A DNA stretch of 64,000 bases from NCBI RefSeq assembly GCF_018278905.1, contig NZ_CP046600.1, positions 1,240,001-1,304,000 of the forward strand, written 5' to 3'. The stretch's first letter is position 1, and each line of letters begins with the position of its first letter. Under the pieces are notes generated by a model. It did not search any database. It was given only the letters and a program-made list of their open reading frames with translations, and had not been told where the DNA came from. The translations under genes were made by a program, and so were the position numbers. Source of the DNA: Mycobacterium spongiae. GTDB taxonomy: Bacteria > Actinomycetota > Actinomycetes > Mycobacteriales > Mycobacteriaceae. Of the stretch, positions 12,266-21,724 are shown in pieces.

Positions 12266-13294
12266 ATGACCGAGCCAGCCAAGCCGCCGGTCCTCGATCG
12301 GGTGCGTGCCCGCTACGCGTGGTTCGACCACGTCATGCGTGCCTACCAGCGCTTCAACGACCACAACGGCAGCTTCTTGGCAGCGGGCATGACCTACTAC
12401 ACGATCTTCGCGATATTTCCCCTGTTGATGGTCGGCTTCGCGGTGGTGGGGTTCGCGTTGTCCCGCCAGCCGCGGCTGATCACGGCGATCGACGACCGGA
12501 TCAGGGAGTCGGTGTCCGGCGAACTGGGGCAGCAGCTCGTCGACCTGGCGAATTCGGCGATCGCAGCGCGCGCTTCCGTCGGCCTCATCGGTTTGGCCAC
12601 CGCGACCTGGGCGGGCCTGAGCTGGATGTCACACCTGCGGAAAGCGCTCGGAGCGATGTGGGACCAACCGAGTGGTTCAGCGGGTTTCGTGCGGAACAAG
12701 TTATCCGACCTGGGAGCCATGCTGGGGATGTTCGCAGTGGTCCTGGCTACCATCGGACTCACTGCGCTCGGCCATGCCACGCCGACCGTTCTGAGATGGC
12801 TTCACATACCACAGTTTTCGGGGTTCGACGGAATACTGCGTGGTGTTTCGGTTCTGGTGTCGGTGTTGGTGTCGTGGGTGTTGTTCACCTGGCTGATCGG
12901 CCGGCTGCCACGGTCGCCGGTGAGTCTGGTCGCCTCGATGAGGGCGGGTTTGATGGCCGCTATCGGATTTGAGCTGTTCAAGCAGCTAGGGTCGATTTAT
13001 CTGCGGATCGTCTTGCGTAGTCCCGCGGGCGTCGCGTTCGGTCCCGTCTTGGGCTTGATGGTCTTCGGATTCATCACCGCGTTTCTGATCTTGTTCGCCA
13101 CCGCGTGGGCCGCGACGGCGTCCGAGGATCCCCGTGCCCAAAGAGTCGAGCCCCCGGGGCCGGCGATGATCAGGCCGCGGATACAGGTGGACGAGGGCCT
13201 GAGTACGCGCCAGACGCTGACCGCGGTGGCCGTCGGAGCCGTTGGTGCGCTGACGTTTTCGCGTCTAGCCCGCTCTCGTCGGCACCAGCGTTAG
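12266..13294 (+). CDS. YihY/BrkB-family inner membrane protein (Rv3335c type)
   Basis: A 342-residue polytopic membrane protein of the YihY/BrkB family. The family signature near the N-terminus is present (NGSFLAAGMTYYTIFAIFPLLM, about residues 34-55). Further hydrophobic helices lie near residues 100-120, 150-172, 190-212, 225-245 and 255-285, with a last hydrophobic segment near 318-335. The conserved SWMSHLRKALGAMW block follows helix 2. The family's function is unsettled; it was once wrongly called RNase BN. The start at 12266 sits 2 bases after the trpS stop. Confidence 0.88.
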   Translation: MTEPAKPPVLDRVRARYAWFDHVMRAYQRFNDHNGSFLAAGMTYYTIFAIFPLLMVGFAVVGFALSRQPRLITAIDDRIRESVSGELGQQLVDLANSAIAARASVGLIGLATATWAGLSWMSHLRKALGAMWDQPSGSAGFVRNKLSDLGAMLGMFAVVLATIGLTALGHATPTVLRWLHIPQFSGFDGILRGVSVLVSVLVSWVLFTWLIGRLPRSPVSLVASMRAGLMAAIGFELFKQLGSIYLRIVLRSPAGVAFGPVLGLMVFGFITAFLILFATAWAATASEDPRAQRVEPPGPAMIRPRIQVDEGLSTRQTLTAVAVGAVGALTFSRLARSRRHQR

Positions 13295-13406
13295 CTTTGG
13301 GCGCGGGCCGGTCCCGAGCATTGGGCCGGCACCGATGCTCACCGATTTCACCTGTGTGACAGTGGATTTGCGCTCAGGAGCGGTGATTCTTGTCAGTGCC
13401 CGGCCA

Positions 13407-13428
13407 TAGAATTGGAACATGCTTTCGA
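13407..13428 (+). promoter_or_regulatory. -10 box fused to a degenerate LexA (SOS) box over the 13E12 start
   Basis: TAGAAT (13407-13412) is followed at once by TGGAACATGCTTTCGA (13413-13428). The latter matches 10 of 12 defined positions of the mycobacterial LexA site TCGAAC-N4-GTTCGA. The ATG at 13419 lies inside the box, 6 bases after the -10, implying a leaderless transcript that LexA would block. The same layout, with a full consensus box, occurs at 37331-37351. Confidence 0.6.
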
Positions 13429-14780
13429 GTAGGCGTGAGGAGATCGTCGAGGTCTTTGACGCGCTCGATGCTGACCTGGATTGCGCATGCGAGTTGTCGT
13501 TTGATGGGCTTACCACTCCAGAGCGGTTGACGTTGCTGGAACGCTTGGAGACCGTGCGCCGCCGGCTGCCCGCAATCGAGCATGGGTTGATCAATCAGAT
13601 CGCTGAGCAGGCCGGCGAGACCGAGCTCGGCGGCACCCTAGCCAGAACATTGGCCGATCGGCTGCACATCACCCGCGGCGAGGCCGGTCGGCGGGTGGCT
13701 GAGGCCACTGAGCTCGGCGAGCGGCGGGCACTGACTGGACAACCCCTGCCTCCGCTGCTGACCGAGACCGCCCGCCTCCAGTGCGACGGACGTATCGGCG
13801 GCGGTCATGTTCGGATCATCCGCGACTTCTTACGCCGGCTGCCCGTCAGCGTCGATGTTGAGACTCGGGATCACGCCGAGGCCCACCTGGCTGAGTTGGC
13901 CACCCAGTTTCGCCCCGACGAAGTAGCCAAGCTGGCCCAGCGGTTGATGGATTACCTGCACCCCGATGGCGACTACACCGATGATGACCGTGCCCGCCGA
14001 CGCGGGCTCACGCTAGGCAAACAAGACGTCGACGGCATGTCGAAGTTGACCGGCTGGCTGACGCCGCAGACCCGCGCCGCTGTCGAGGCGGTCCTGGCCA
14101 AACTGGCCACACCTGGGATGTGTAATCCTGACGACCAAACGCCAGTAATCGACGGTCCGGCCGGTGACGAGGCGATCAAGCGTGACACCCGCGGCAGTGC
14201 CCAGCGCAACCATGACGGCCTCAATGCCGCGTTGCACGCGCTATTGGCCAGCGGAGAACTAGGTCAGCACAATGGGCTACCCGCGGCCATCGTCGTGTCC
14301 ACGACGTTGAAGGACCTGGAATCCGGTGTGGGTAGGGCGCTTACCGGTGGGGGCACCCTGCTACCGATGTCGGATGTGATCCGGCTGGCCCGTCATGCTC
14401 ATCATTACTTGGCGATCTTTGACGAGGGCAAGGCGATCGGGTTGTATCACACGAAGCGGCTGGCATCGCCCGGACAGCGAATAGTGTTGTACGCCAAAGA
14501 CCGTGGTTGCACTCGTCCGGGATGTGACGTGCCCGGCTACCAATGCGAAGTCCACCATCTCACTCCTTATGCGACCTGCCGCACCACCGACGTCAACGAC
14601 CTAGCCTTCGCTTGCGGCAAGGACCACTCGTTGGTCGAAAAGGGCTGGACCACAAGAAAGCGCGCCAACGGTGATACGGAGTGGATACCACCGCCGCACC
14701 TGGATCGTGGGCAACCCCGCACCAACGGGTACCACCATCCGGAGAAGCTACTTTCAGACCGCGAAGACGGCGGACCATAG
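13419..14780 (+). CDS. 13E12-type DUF222/HNH endonuclease-domain protein
   Basis: A 453-residue member of the mycobacterial 13E12 repeat family. An N-terminal DUF222 helical region covers about residues 20-320. The C-terminal HNH-type segment is [18 protein letters not shown] followed by an Asn (VNDLAFACG) and a further His ([10 protein letters not shown]), with a paired-Cys layout for metal binding. Members are found in multiple copies and are SOS-induced in M. tuberculosis; whether they nick DNA is not established here. The start overlaps a LexA-like box. A gene of this type is not at this place in H37Rv as I recall, so it is a likely mobile or duplicated insertion between the YihY gene and nagA. 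Confidence 0.9.
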   Translation: MLSSRREEIVEVFDALDADLDCACELSFDGLTTPERLTLLERLETVRRRLPAIEHGLINQIAEQAGETELGGTLARTLADRLHITRGEAGRRVAEATELGERRALTGQPLPPLLTETARLQCDGRIGGGHVRIIRDFLRRLPVSVDVETRDHAEAHLAELATQFRPDEVAKLAQRLMDYLHPDGDYTDDDRARRRGLTLGKQDVDGMSKLTGWLTPQTRAAVEAVLAKLATPGMCNPDDQTPVIDGPAGDEAIKRDTRGSAQRNHDGLNAALHALLASGELGQHNGLPAAIVVSTTLKDLESGVGRALTGGGTLLPMSDVIRLARHAHHYLAIFDEGKAIGLYHTKRLASPGQRIVLYAKDRGCTRPGCDVPGYQCEVHHLTPYATCRTTDVNDLAFACGKDHSLVEKGWTTRKRANGDTEWIPPPHLDRGQPRTNGYHHPEKLLSDREDGGP

Positions 14781-14854
14781 GTGGTTGCGCCCGCAAGAGG
14801 GACAGATATGCCTCTTAGCCGTCTGATTTGGACGGTCCTATTCCTGAACCACGC

Positions 14855-16030
14855 CTAGCCGCCGGCCGGTGCCCGCCAATCGCCGTTGGCCATCACCGCC
14901 GTCACCTGCAAATCCGGTTCCAAAACAACAAGATTGGCATCGTAGCCGGTCGCCAGCTGGCCCACTCGGTCGAGACCGAGCGCCCGGGCCGGGTTCGTCG
15001 ACGTCATCTGCACCGCTGCGGCCAACGCCGCATCGCGCTCCGGTCCCCGTGCGGCCACGGCCCGGAAGAGCTGATCCATGGTGGCGAGGCTGCCGGCGAC
15101 CGTCGGCGTCCCCCGCACCCGCGCCACACCGGACTCGACGTCGAAGTGCACCGAACCGAGTTGAAACGCACCGTCGCCGCATCCCGCCGCGGTGGTGGCG
15201 TCGGTGACCACGGCCACCCGATCGGCACCGACGGCCCCGATCACTGCGTGCACCACCGCGGGGTGGAGGTGCACGCCGTCCGCGATGAGTTCTACGGTCA
15301 CCCGCGAGTCCTGGAGCAGCGCGAGAGCGGGTCCGGGCTCGCGATGGTGCAGCGGTGGCATCGCGTTGAACAAGTGGGTGGCAACGGTGGCGCCCCTGGC
15401 GATGGCTGTCTTGGTCTGCTCATAGGTCGCATCCGTGTGACCCACTGCCACAACAGCTCCCGCGTCCAGAAATCGACCGATCGCGGCGTCGCTCCCGGCC
15501 AGCTCGGGCGCCAGCGTGACCATTCTGATGGTGCCGCCCGCAGCGGCAAGCACAGCGTCGATTTCGGCGAGGTCCGGGACGCGCAGCTGCGAGCGGTCGT
15601 GCGCCCCGCACCGTGCCGCGGCGAGCCAGGGACCCTCCAGATGGATGCCTGCCACGGTGTCCAGCCGGCTCAGTCCGATGGCCTCGGCAAGCACGCTCAC
15701 GGCCGAGACCAGTTCTGCGGGTGCGGCGGTCACTAGACTGGCCAGCATCGTCGTGGTGCCGTGTCGCAGATGGAATGCGGCCACCCGCGCGGCTTCCGCG
15801 GCGTCCCCCGCGGCAAACGATGCGCCGCCGCCGCCGTGCACATGCATGTCGACGAAACCGGGAACCACAAGGGAATTCCCGAGATCGAGGCAATCCCCAA
15901 TACCGGCACCGGCGTGCTGAGGCGGCGTCCCGACGCCGCACGCGACAATCCGCCGCCCCGCGGTCTGCACCCAGCCCGGTCGGCGGATCTGACCGTCGAT
16001 CGCGACCGCACCCGCGCGGATCAGGGTCAT
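14855..16030 (-). CDS. nagA: N-acetylglucosamine-6-phosphate deacetylase
   Basis: This metal-dependent amidohydrolase removes the acetyl group from GlcNAc-6-phosphate during amino-sugar recycling or catabolism. It has 391 residues. Metal and substrate motifs are visible: PGFVDMHVHGGGG with HxH at residues 63-65, HLEGPWL with the metal-binding glutamate at 132, GHTDATYEQ, THLFNAMPPLHHREPG, and VTDATTAAG carrying the catalytic aspartate. The ATG at 16030 abuts the sugI stop codon, so it is co-transcribed with the transporter sugI and downstream of dacB1. That grouping fits turnover of cell-wall amino sugars, which is inference. Confidence 0.93.
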   Translation of the reverse strand: MTLIRAGAVAIDGQIRRPGWVQTAGRRIVACGVGTPPQHAGAGIGDCLDLGNSLVVPGFVDMHVHGGGGASFAAGDAAEAARVAAFHLRHGTTTMLASLVTAAPAELVSAVSVLAEAIGLSRLDTVAGIHLEGPWLAAARCGAHDRSQLRVPDLAEIDAVLAAAGGTIRMVTLAPELAGSDAAIGRFLDAGAVVAVGHTDATYEQTKTAIARGATVATHLFNAMPPLHHREPGPALALLQDSRVTVELIADGVHLHPAVVHAVIGAVGADRVAVVTDATTAAGCGDGAFQLGSVHFDVESGVARVRGTPTVAGSLATMDQLFRAVAARGPERDAALAAAVQMTSTNPARALGLDRVGQLATGYDANLVVLEPDLQVTAVMANGDWRAPAGG

Positions 16031-17410
16031 TTAGGCCTCCCAGCGGCCGCCGTTCTCCCAGAAGTGCCGGATCTCCTCCAGCTGGCGGCCTTTGGTCTCC
16101 GGAGCAAACCAGTACACCACGGCGAACGCGATGAGCGCGAAGAACCCAAACACCGCGAAAACGGCTGCGCCGCCGAGTGAACGCAGCATCGTGAGGGAGA
16201 ACGCGGCAACGATCGCGTTGGCCGTCAGGCTCGACGTCAGCATCAGGCTTGACCCCAGCGACCGCAGGCGCGACGGGAAGCTCTCGCCCGCGTAGACCCA
16301 GACCAGAGAGCCGAACCCGAAGCTGAACCCAATGATGAATAACAGCACGCCGCCGAATCCCACTATCAATGCCGGGCCTCCTTGCTGGCCCGGGTCCCTG
16401 GCGAAGACGGCGACCAGCACGATATCGGCGGCGATCATCATCGCGATGCCGGACAACAGGATCGGACGCCGTCCCAGCCGGTCGACGAGAATCAGCGACG
16501 TGCACACCGCGGCCAAACCGGCGACCTGCACTAGCGCGGGCAGCCCCAGCAGGGCGAAATGACCTTCGAAACCCATGGCTGCGAACAGACGGGGGCTGTA
16601 GTAGATGATCGCGTTGATGCCGGTGATCTGCAGGAGAAAGCCCAGCGTGACGACAAACAGGGTGGCCCGCAGATACGGCCGCCGCACCATTTCGGCGATG
16701 CTGCTGGTGCTGGCCTGGTCTTCGGCTACGGCGCCCGCGATCTCGGCCAGCTCCACGTCGACATCGGCGTCGGCCACGACCCGACGTAGCGCGGCGCGTG
16801 CTTCGGCGGCTCGGCCCTTGAGGAGCAACCACCGAGCGGTGTCGGGCATGCGCAGCAACAGCGGTAGTAGCAGCGCGGCGGGTACGGCAGCCAGCCCGAG
16901 CATCCATCGCCAGCTATGCGAACCGGCCAGCAGGTAGCCGACCGAGTAGCCGACGATGAGGCCGCTGACCACCGCCACCTGATAGGCCGCCAGCAGCGAC
17001 CCGCGCACCGCGGCCGGTGCCGACTCGGCCACGTAGACCGGGATGACGACCACCGATACGCCGATGCACACGCCGAGCAGCAGGCGTGCGGTCAGCAGCA
17101 TCGGTAACGAGATTGAGAGCGCGCCCATCAGTGCGAACAGCACGTAGCCGGCGGTGATCAGCACCGTCGATGTCTTGCGCCCGATCGCGTTGGCGAGTAC
17201 CCCGGCTCCGAGCGCCCCCGCGATCTGGCCGATCACCACCGTGGTCGTGACCAGTTCCTGTTGCCGTGTGGTGAGGTCGAATTCGTCGCTCATGAACAGC
17301 AGCGCTCCCGCGATGCTGGAGAGGTCGTAGCCGTAGATGAGGCCGACGCTCGCGGCGGTGAGCCCGACCGAAAGTCGCCGCAGCGCCGGCCCGCGTCCCA
17401 CCGCTGCCAA
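16031..17410 (-). CDS. sugI: MFS sugar-porter family transporter
   Basis: A 459-residue major facilitator protein with 12 expected membrane helices. It carries the sugar-porter signatures: YGYDLSSIAGALLF in helix 1, a conserved NAIGRKT loop 2-3, ESAPAAVRGSLL after helix 4, PDTARWLL in the central loop, the DRLGRRPIL loop 8-9, and PETKGRQLEEI after helix 12. The substrate is unknown. It lies between dacB1 (5 bases upstream) and nagA (abutting), so an amino sugar or wall-derived sugar is possible. The frame opens at TTG 17410; GTG 17401 has better spacing from the AGGGAC sequence and may be the true start. Confidence 0.9.
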   Translation of the reverse strand: MAAVGRGPALRRLSVGLTAASVGLIYGYDLSSIAGALLFMSDEFDLTTRQQELVTTTVVIGQIAGALGAGVLANAIGRKTSTVLITAGYVLFALMGALSISLPMLLTARLLLGVCIGVSVVVIPVYVAESAPAAVRGSLLAAYQVAVVSGLIVGYSVGYLLAGSHSWRWMLGLAAVPAALLLPLLLRMPDTARWLLLKGRAAEARAALRRVVADADVDVELAEIAGAVAEDQASTSSIAEMVRRPYLRATLFVVTLGFLLQITGINAIIYYSPRLFAAMGFEGHFALLGLPALVQVAGLAAVCTSLILVDRLGRRPILLSGIAMMIAADIVLVAVFARDPGQQGGPALIVGFGGVLLFIIGFSFGFGSLVWVYAGESFPSRLRSLGSSLMLTSSLTANAIVAAFSLTMLRSLGGAAVFAVFGFFALIAFAVVYWFAPETKGRQLEEIRHFWENGGRWEA

Positions 17411-17415
17411 CGTCC

Positions 17416-18654
17416 CTAGTGCTGGGCTCGCCGGTTCATCGAGCGGGCGACCATGATCAGGCCGAACACGATGATGGTGCCGATCAAGGCCACTCCCACT
17501 CGCACCGGAAGGGTGTCTTGGGACGCCATCAGCCCCGCGGCCTGGTTACTGTCGGCCAGTTGGTCGGCGGTGCCGTCTTGGCTCGTGGTTATCAGCGAGG
17601 GGTCGGGCTCGACCAGCGATCCGATCTGGGTGCCCTCAGGTGTGGCAAACCCGTAATCCAGCAGGCGTGCCGCCTGTTCCCAGGGCTGGATCGGTCGTCG
17701 CGTCCCGTGCAGCAGCACCGCCACCAGCCGCCGGCCATTGCGGTTGGCCGCCCCGACGAAAGTCTGGCCGGCGTCGTCGGTGTAGCCGGTCTTACCCCCG
17801 AGTGCGCCCGGGTAGTGATAGAGCAGCTTGTTGTCGTTTTCCAGTTCGTAGCCTGGATGGTCGCCGTGGCCGGGGAAGTCGAAGGTGCGCGTCGCCACAA
17901 TGTCGGCAAACGTGGGATTCTGCCAGGCGTACCGATAGAACAGGGCGATGTCATAGGCCGAGGTGCTCATCCCAGGCCCATCGAGTCCGGATGGCGTAGC
18001 GACCCTGGTATCGCGACCGCCGAGCTTGGCGGCCAGCACATTGATTTTCTGCAGGGCGGCCTCCATGCCACCGAACTGCATGGCCAGCGAGTTAGCGGCA
18101 TCGTTGCCGGAATGCATCAACAGCCCGTGCAGCAGCTGGTTGACGGTGTAGGTGCCGCCGGGGGCCACGCCGACCTTGGTTCCCTCCGTGGCGGCATCCG
18201 CCTCGGTACCGGCGACCGCCTTGTTGAGACTGAACGCGTCGATGGACGTCATCGCGACGAGCACCTTGATCACGCTGGCCGGGCGGTGCCGGCCGTGGGG
18301 ATCCCGGGCTGCGATGACGGCGCCACTGTCCAGATCGGCTACCAGCCACGCTTCCGCGGAGACGTCACCGGGCACCGGTGGGGTATCGGGGGCTGTGACC
18401 ACACCGCAGCTGCCCAGCGCATTGCCGCCGACCGGCGTGTGCGGCACCGGCAGCGGCAGCGGCGGCTCACCGGCCCGCGGAACCTCCGACGAGTCCACCG
18501 CCTGCGGGGTGGACACCTTGTATGGGCAGATGCTGGGCGCGCTGTTGGGCTCGGCGGTCGCGACGGGCACTGCGAGCATCGCAGGTCCGGTGATCGCGAA
18601 TGCCGCCGCAGCCAGGCATGTCGCGGCGCGGAGTGCGGACCGTAGGAAGGGCAT
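17416..18654 (-). CDS. dacB1: D-alanyl-D-alanine carboxypeptidase DacB1
   Basis: A penicillin-binding carboxypeptidase that trims the terminal D-Ala of peptidoglycan stem peptides outside the membrane. It has 412 residues. An N-terminal hydrophobic signal covers about residues 5-34. The active-site motifs are SVIK (Ser127, Lys130), SGN (182-184) and KTG (288-290). A C-terminal membrane helix at about 383-402 is followed by the basic tail [12 protein letters not shown] 18654 was chosen over the longer frame because MPFLRS begins a clean signal peptide and a TACTCT -10 sits 8 bases upstream (18668-18663), implying a leaderless mRNA. It diverges from the MerR gene. Confidence 0.93.
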   Translation of the reverse strand: MPFLRSALRAATCLAAAAFAITGPAMLAVPVATAEPNSAPSICPYKVSTPQAVDSSEVPRAGEPPLPLPVPHTPVGGNALGSCGVVTAPDTPPVPGDVSAEAWLVADLDSGAVIAARDPHGRHRPASVIKVLVAMTSIDAFSLNKAVAGTEADAATEGTKVGVAPGGTYTVNQLLHGLLMHSGNDAANSLAMQFGGMEAALQKINVLAAKLGGRDTRVATPSGLDGPGMSTSAYDIALFYRYAWQNPTFADIVATRTFDFPGHGDHPGYELENDNKLLYHYPGALGGKTGYTDDAGQTFVGAANRNGRRLVAVLLHGTRRPIQPWEQAARLLDYGFATPEGTQIGSLVEPDPSLITTSQDGTADQLADSNQAAGLMASQDTLPVRVGVALIGTIIVFGLIMVARSMNRRAQH

Positions 18655-18726
18655 CGCTGTGCAGAGTAGGTGATCGCCGCCCGGATCGCCGGGTGCCGCG
18701 CTGTGACTGATGAGACAGAAGTTATT

Positions 18727-18758
18727 TGACACTGTCAGAAATCTAGATGACACTGTTA
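18727..18758. promoter_or_regulatory. double palindromic operator upstream of the MerR-type regulator
   Basis: TGACACTGTCA (18727-18737) is an 11-base palindrome with one central base. A near copy TGACACTGTTA (18748-18758) follows, with centres 21 bases apart, about two helix turns. TTGACA at 18726-18731 could be a -35 element overlapping the first site. The layout suggests autoregulation by the MerR protein, possibly also affecting divergent dacB1. Confidence 0.6.
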
Positions 18759-18764
18759 ATAGCG

Positions 18765-19340
18765 ATGACGTCACTTCTCACCTTGTCCGAGTTCGCCGCA
18801 GCGGCCGCCCGTGCCGTGCAGGCCTCCGGCGCCGTGCCCGACAATCGCCAGGCCAAGCCGATCCCGGCCGAGCGGATGATCCGCTACTACACCGCCAGGG
18901 GGTTGCTACCGCGGCCGGGTACCCGGGGACGCGCGTTGACCTACGGGCGCACTCACCTGCTCCGTCTGGTCGCGATCAAACGGCTCCAAGGGCAGGGGTT
19001 GTCGCTCGAGGAGATCGGTCAGCGCCTCGACCGCCTGCCGCCAGCCGAGCTGGAATCGCTGGCCGCGATCCCGCCGAGCGCAATGCCCGCGGACCTGGGT
19101 GATCCCGAGGCTGATTCCGGACCGTCGCGCGCCGCCGGCCGTTTCTGGCAGACCGCACCCGAGACGTCTCCCGCCCCGGCACCCGATCCTCCATCGGTCG
19201 CCGCCATGACGGCCGTGCGGCTCTCCGACAACGTCACCGTGCTCATCGACGGACCGGCAGGCGCGCTTCCCGCGCCCGAAACCCTGCGCAGCGCCGCCGC
19301 TCCGCTCCTCGACCTTCTCGCACGAAAGGACTCCCCATGA
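18765..19340 (+). CDS. MerR-family transcriptional regulator
   Basis: A 191-residue protein whose N-terminal half has the MerR winged-helix pattern: a degenerate first helix, then [38 protein letters not shown] and [11 protein letters not shown]. The linker from about residue 90 to 140 is Pro/Ala-rich. The last ~50 residues ([13 protein letters not shown] and a short helix) form a small separate segment that may sense a ligand or partner. There is no Cys pair as in metal-sensing MerR proteins. ATG 18765 is preferred to 18747 because the latter abuts and would translate through the second operator palindrome. It overlaps the VIT/VWA gene by 4 bases (ATGA), so the two are coupled. Confidence 0.82.
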   Translation: MTSLLTLSEFAAAAARAVQASGAVPDNRQAKPIPAERMIRYYTARGLLPRPGTRGRALTYGRTHLLRLVAIKRLQGQGLSLEEIGQRLDRLPPAELESLAAIPPSAMPADLGDPEADSGPSRAAGRFWQTAPETSPAPAPDPPSVAAMTAVRLSDNVTVLIDGPAGALPAPETLRSAAAPLLDLLARKDSP

Positions 19341-21637
19341 GGACCCAGTTGCTTCCCCTGATAGCCGCCGAACCCGTACCCGCAAGGACGGCGGCCGAGC
19401 CCACATGTGGCGAGCTGAAATCCGCCGACGGGCGCTTGCTGCCCCTCAAGGCGTGCAGCGTCGACACCGTCGTCGTCGGCATGACCGCTACCTCTACCGT
19501 GCGGCAGCTCTTCGCGAATACTGGCGATTCGACCATCGAGGCCACCTATGTGTTTCCGTTGCCGCCGCGCGCGGGTGTAACCGATTTCGTCGCCGACATG
19601 GCGGGACGTCGAGTGGTTGGTGTGCTCAAAGAGCGTGGCCAGGCCCGCACCGACTATGAGCAGGCGGTGGCCGATGGGCAGCGCGCCGCCATCGTGGAGG
19701 AGGACCGCTCCGATGTGTTCTCGGTGCGGGTGGGCAACCTCGGGCCCGGTGAACAGGCCACTGTCGAAATGCGACTGACAGGTCCGCTGGAGTTCCAGGA
19801 TGGCGAGGCCACCTTCCGCTTTCCTCTGGTGGTCGCGCCGCGGTACACCACCGGCAGCCCGCTACTCGGCGATCAGACGGGATCCGGCGTGGCCTGCGAC
19901 ACCGCTGCCGTGCCGGACGCGTCGAGGGTGACTCCGCCTCGTCTAGAGGACGTCGACGACCGCCCCGACCTGCAGATATCGCTGTCGTTGCACGACGGTG
20001 GCCTGCCGGTCTCCGACCTGCGGGCCTCCCTGGCCACCGCGGTGCTGGACTCCTCCCCGGAGGGTCTCACCCGGCTGCGGGTCGAGCCCGGTGCGCGGGC
20101 CGACCGGGATTTCGTGCTGCGCTTTCGCCTCGACCGCAGCGAATGGTCGTCATCGGCGCTGCTCGTCCCGGATGCCGAACGCGACTCAGCGGATGGCGAA
20201 GGCACTTGGTCAGTCACGCTGGTGCCACCAGCCGAAACGTCGACCGCGCCGCGCGACGTCGTAGTGGTGCTCGACCGTTCCGGCTCGATGGGCGGCTGGA
20301 AGATGGTCGCCGCGCGGCGCGCCGCCGGCCGGATCGTGGACATGCTCGACACCGTCGACCGATTCTGCGTGCTGGCATTTGATCACCAGATCGACACGCC
20401 TGCGGCCATGCCCGCCGGACTCGTCGAGGGTTCGGACCGAAACCGGTTCGCTGCGGCGTCATGGCTGGGCACGTTGACCAGTCGAGGCGGTACCGAGATG
20501 GCCGCACCGCTGCGCACAGCGGTCGAGATGCTTACCGCGTCCGGCGAAGACCGGCAGGCCAGCGTGGTCCTGGTAACCGACGGCCAGATCACCGGCGAAG
20601 ACCACCTGTTGGCGACGCTGGCGCCGGCCATCGGGCGAACCCACGTGTATTGCGTCGGCATCGACCGTGCCGTCAACGCCGGTTTCCTGGACCGGCTGGC
20701 GCGACTGGGCACCGGACGGGCCGAGTTGGTCGACTCGGAAGACCGCCTCGACGAGGCGATGGCCAGGCTGGCCCGCACCATCGGGCGTCCGTCGCTGACC
20801 GCGGTCCGGGTCACCCCAGACGCAATGGCAGGAGTCGAGTGCATCGACGGCACCGTGACACCGAGCCTGTCGCCCGACGCTTTCGCGGGTGTGCCGTGCG
20901 TGATCTCGGGGCGGTATCGCGGCCCCGCCACTTCCGTCACGCTGCATGTCGAAGCCGACGCGGCGAACGGCCCGTTCGCGACGGCGCTGCCCGCCCGGGT
21001 GGTGCCCGAAGCTATAGCCGTACGGACGATCTGGGCGCGTAGCGTGGTCCGCGACCTCGAGGACGAATACGCGTCGTGGCGAAGCTCGGATGCATCCGAC
21101 GATCTGGCCGCGCGGCTGATCGCGCACTCCATCCGGTTCGGTGTGCTATCCAGGTTCACCGCATTCGTGGCCATTGATCCGGATCGCCCGGAATCGAGTG
21201 AGGCCGGCCCGCTGACCGAGATCGTCCAGCCGGTCGAGGCGCCCTCAGGATGGGCAGCCCCCCGCCTCATGGCGGCCGCCGCACCCATGGCGGCCCGGGC
21301 CATGACCCCGCCGCCGAGTGCCGCTGCTGTTCCCGCTGCGAAGCGGGTCCGCAAGCGATCCCTGGCGGATCTGCTCAAGAGGGTGCGGCAGGCCGTCCCG
21401 AAGGACGACTCTGGACTCGATGACGTGTGGGCGGAGTTGACCGTACACCGCGACACCTCAGCCGATCCCGACCTTCGTTCCGCGCTCACGAAGCTCTGCG
21501 ATGCGCTCAATAGGTACCTGTGCAACCCCACCGAGAAACAGGCTCGGACGGTGATGGAAGCTCTCGACGAGGTCCAGCGGGTACTCGCCACGGCCAAGCG
21601 CCGCCGACGCGTGCGCAGGCCCCGTTTCTGGGTGTAG
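19337..21637 (+). CDS. VIT and von Willebrand factor A domain protein
   Basis: A 766-residue protein without signal peptide or membrane helix, so probably cytosolic. Residues about 35-165 form a VIT (vault/inter-alpha-trypsin) domain, with VRQLFANTGDSTIEATYVFPLP and FSVRVGNLGPGEQATVEM. Residues about 306-490 form a VWA domain with a complete MIDAS: DRSGSMGG, a threonine in RGGTEM, and an aspartate in VTDGQI. The rest includes an Ala/Pro-rich stretch near 640-665 and a helical basic C-terminus ending RRRRVRRPRFWV. VWA-MIDAS domains bind protein partners through a divalent metal. It is translationally coupled to a MerR regulator. The cellular role of this pair is unknown to me. Confidence 0.88.
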   Translation: MRTQLLPLIAAEPVPARTAAEPTCGELKSADGRLLPLKACSVDTVVVGMTATSTVRQLFANTGDSTIEATYVFPLPPRAGVTDFVADMAGRRVVGVLKERGQARTDYEQAVADGQRAAIVEEDRSDVFSVRVGNLGPGEQATVEMRLTGPLEFQDGEATFRFPLVVAPRYTTGSPLLGDQTGSGVACDTAAVPDASRVTPPRLEDVDDRPDLQISLSLHDGGLPVSDLRASLATAVLDSSPEGLTRLRVEPGARADRDFVLRFRLDRSEWSSSALLVPDAERDSADGEGTWSVTLVPPAETSTAPRDVVVVLDRSGSMGGWKMVAARRAAGRIVDMLDTVDRFCVLAFDHQIDTPAAMPAGLVEGSDRNRFAAASWLGTLTSRGGTEMAAPLRTAVEMLTASGEDRQASVVLVTDGQITGEDHLLATLAPAIGRTHVYCVGIDRAVNAGFLDRLARLGTGRAELVDSEDRLDEAMARLARTIGRPSLTAVRVTPDAMAGVECIDGTVTPSLSPDAFAGVPCVISGRYRGPATSVTLHVEADAANGPFATALPARVVPEAIAVRTIWARSVVRDLEDEYASWRSSDASDDLAARLIAHSIRFGVLSRFTAFVAIDPDRPESSEAGPLTEIVQPVEAPSGWAAPRLMAAAAPMAARAMTPPPSAAAVPAAKRVRKRSLADLLKRVRQAVPKDDSGLDDVWAELTVHRDTSADPDLRSALTKLCDALNRYLCNPTEKQARTVMEALDEVQRVLATAKRRRRVRRPRFWV

Positions 21638-21724
21638 CCGGCTCGAGCCGGCCCCGCGCTGGCGCGTGAAGTGACACAATCAGCCCAACCCTCTAGTGGC
21701 GACATCAGCTCAAGGCGCGAGGCG

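Noticed and set aside
20383..21705. A 440-codon minus-strand frame
   Set aside because: It is a Ser/Arg-rich antisense shadow of the VIT/VWA gene, which has recognisable domains on the plus strand.
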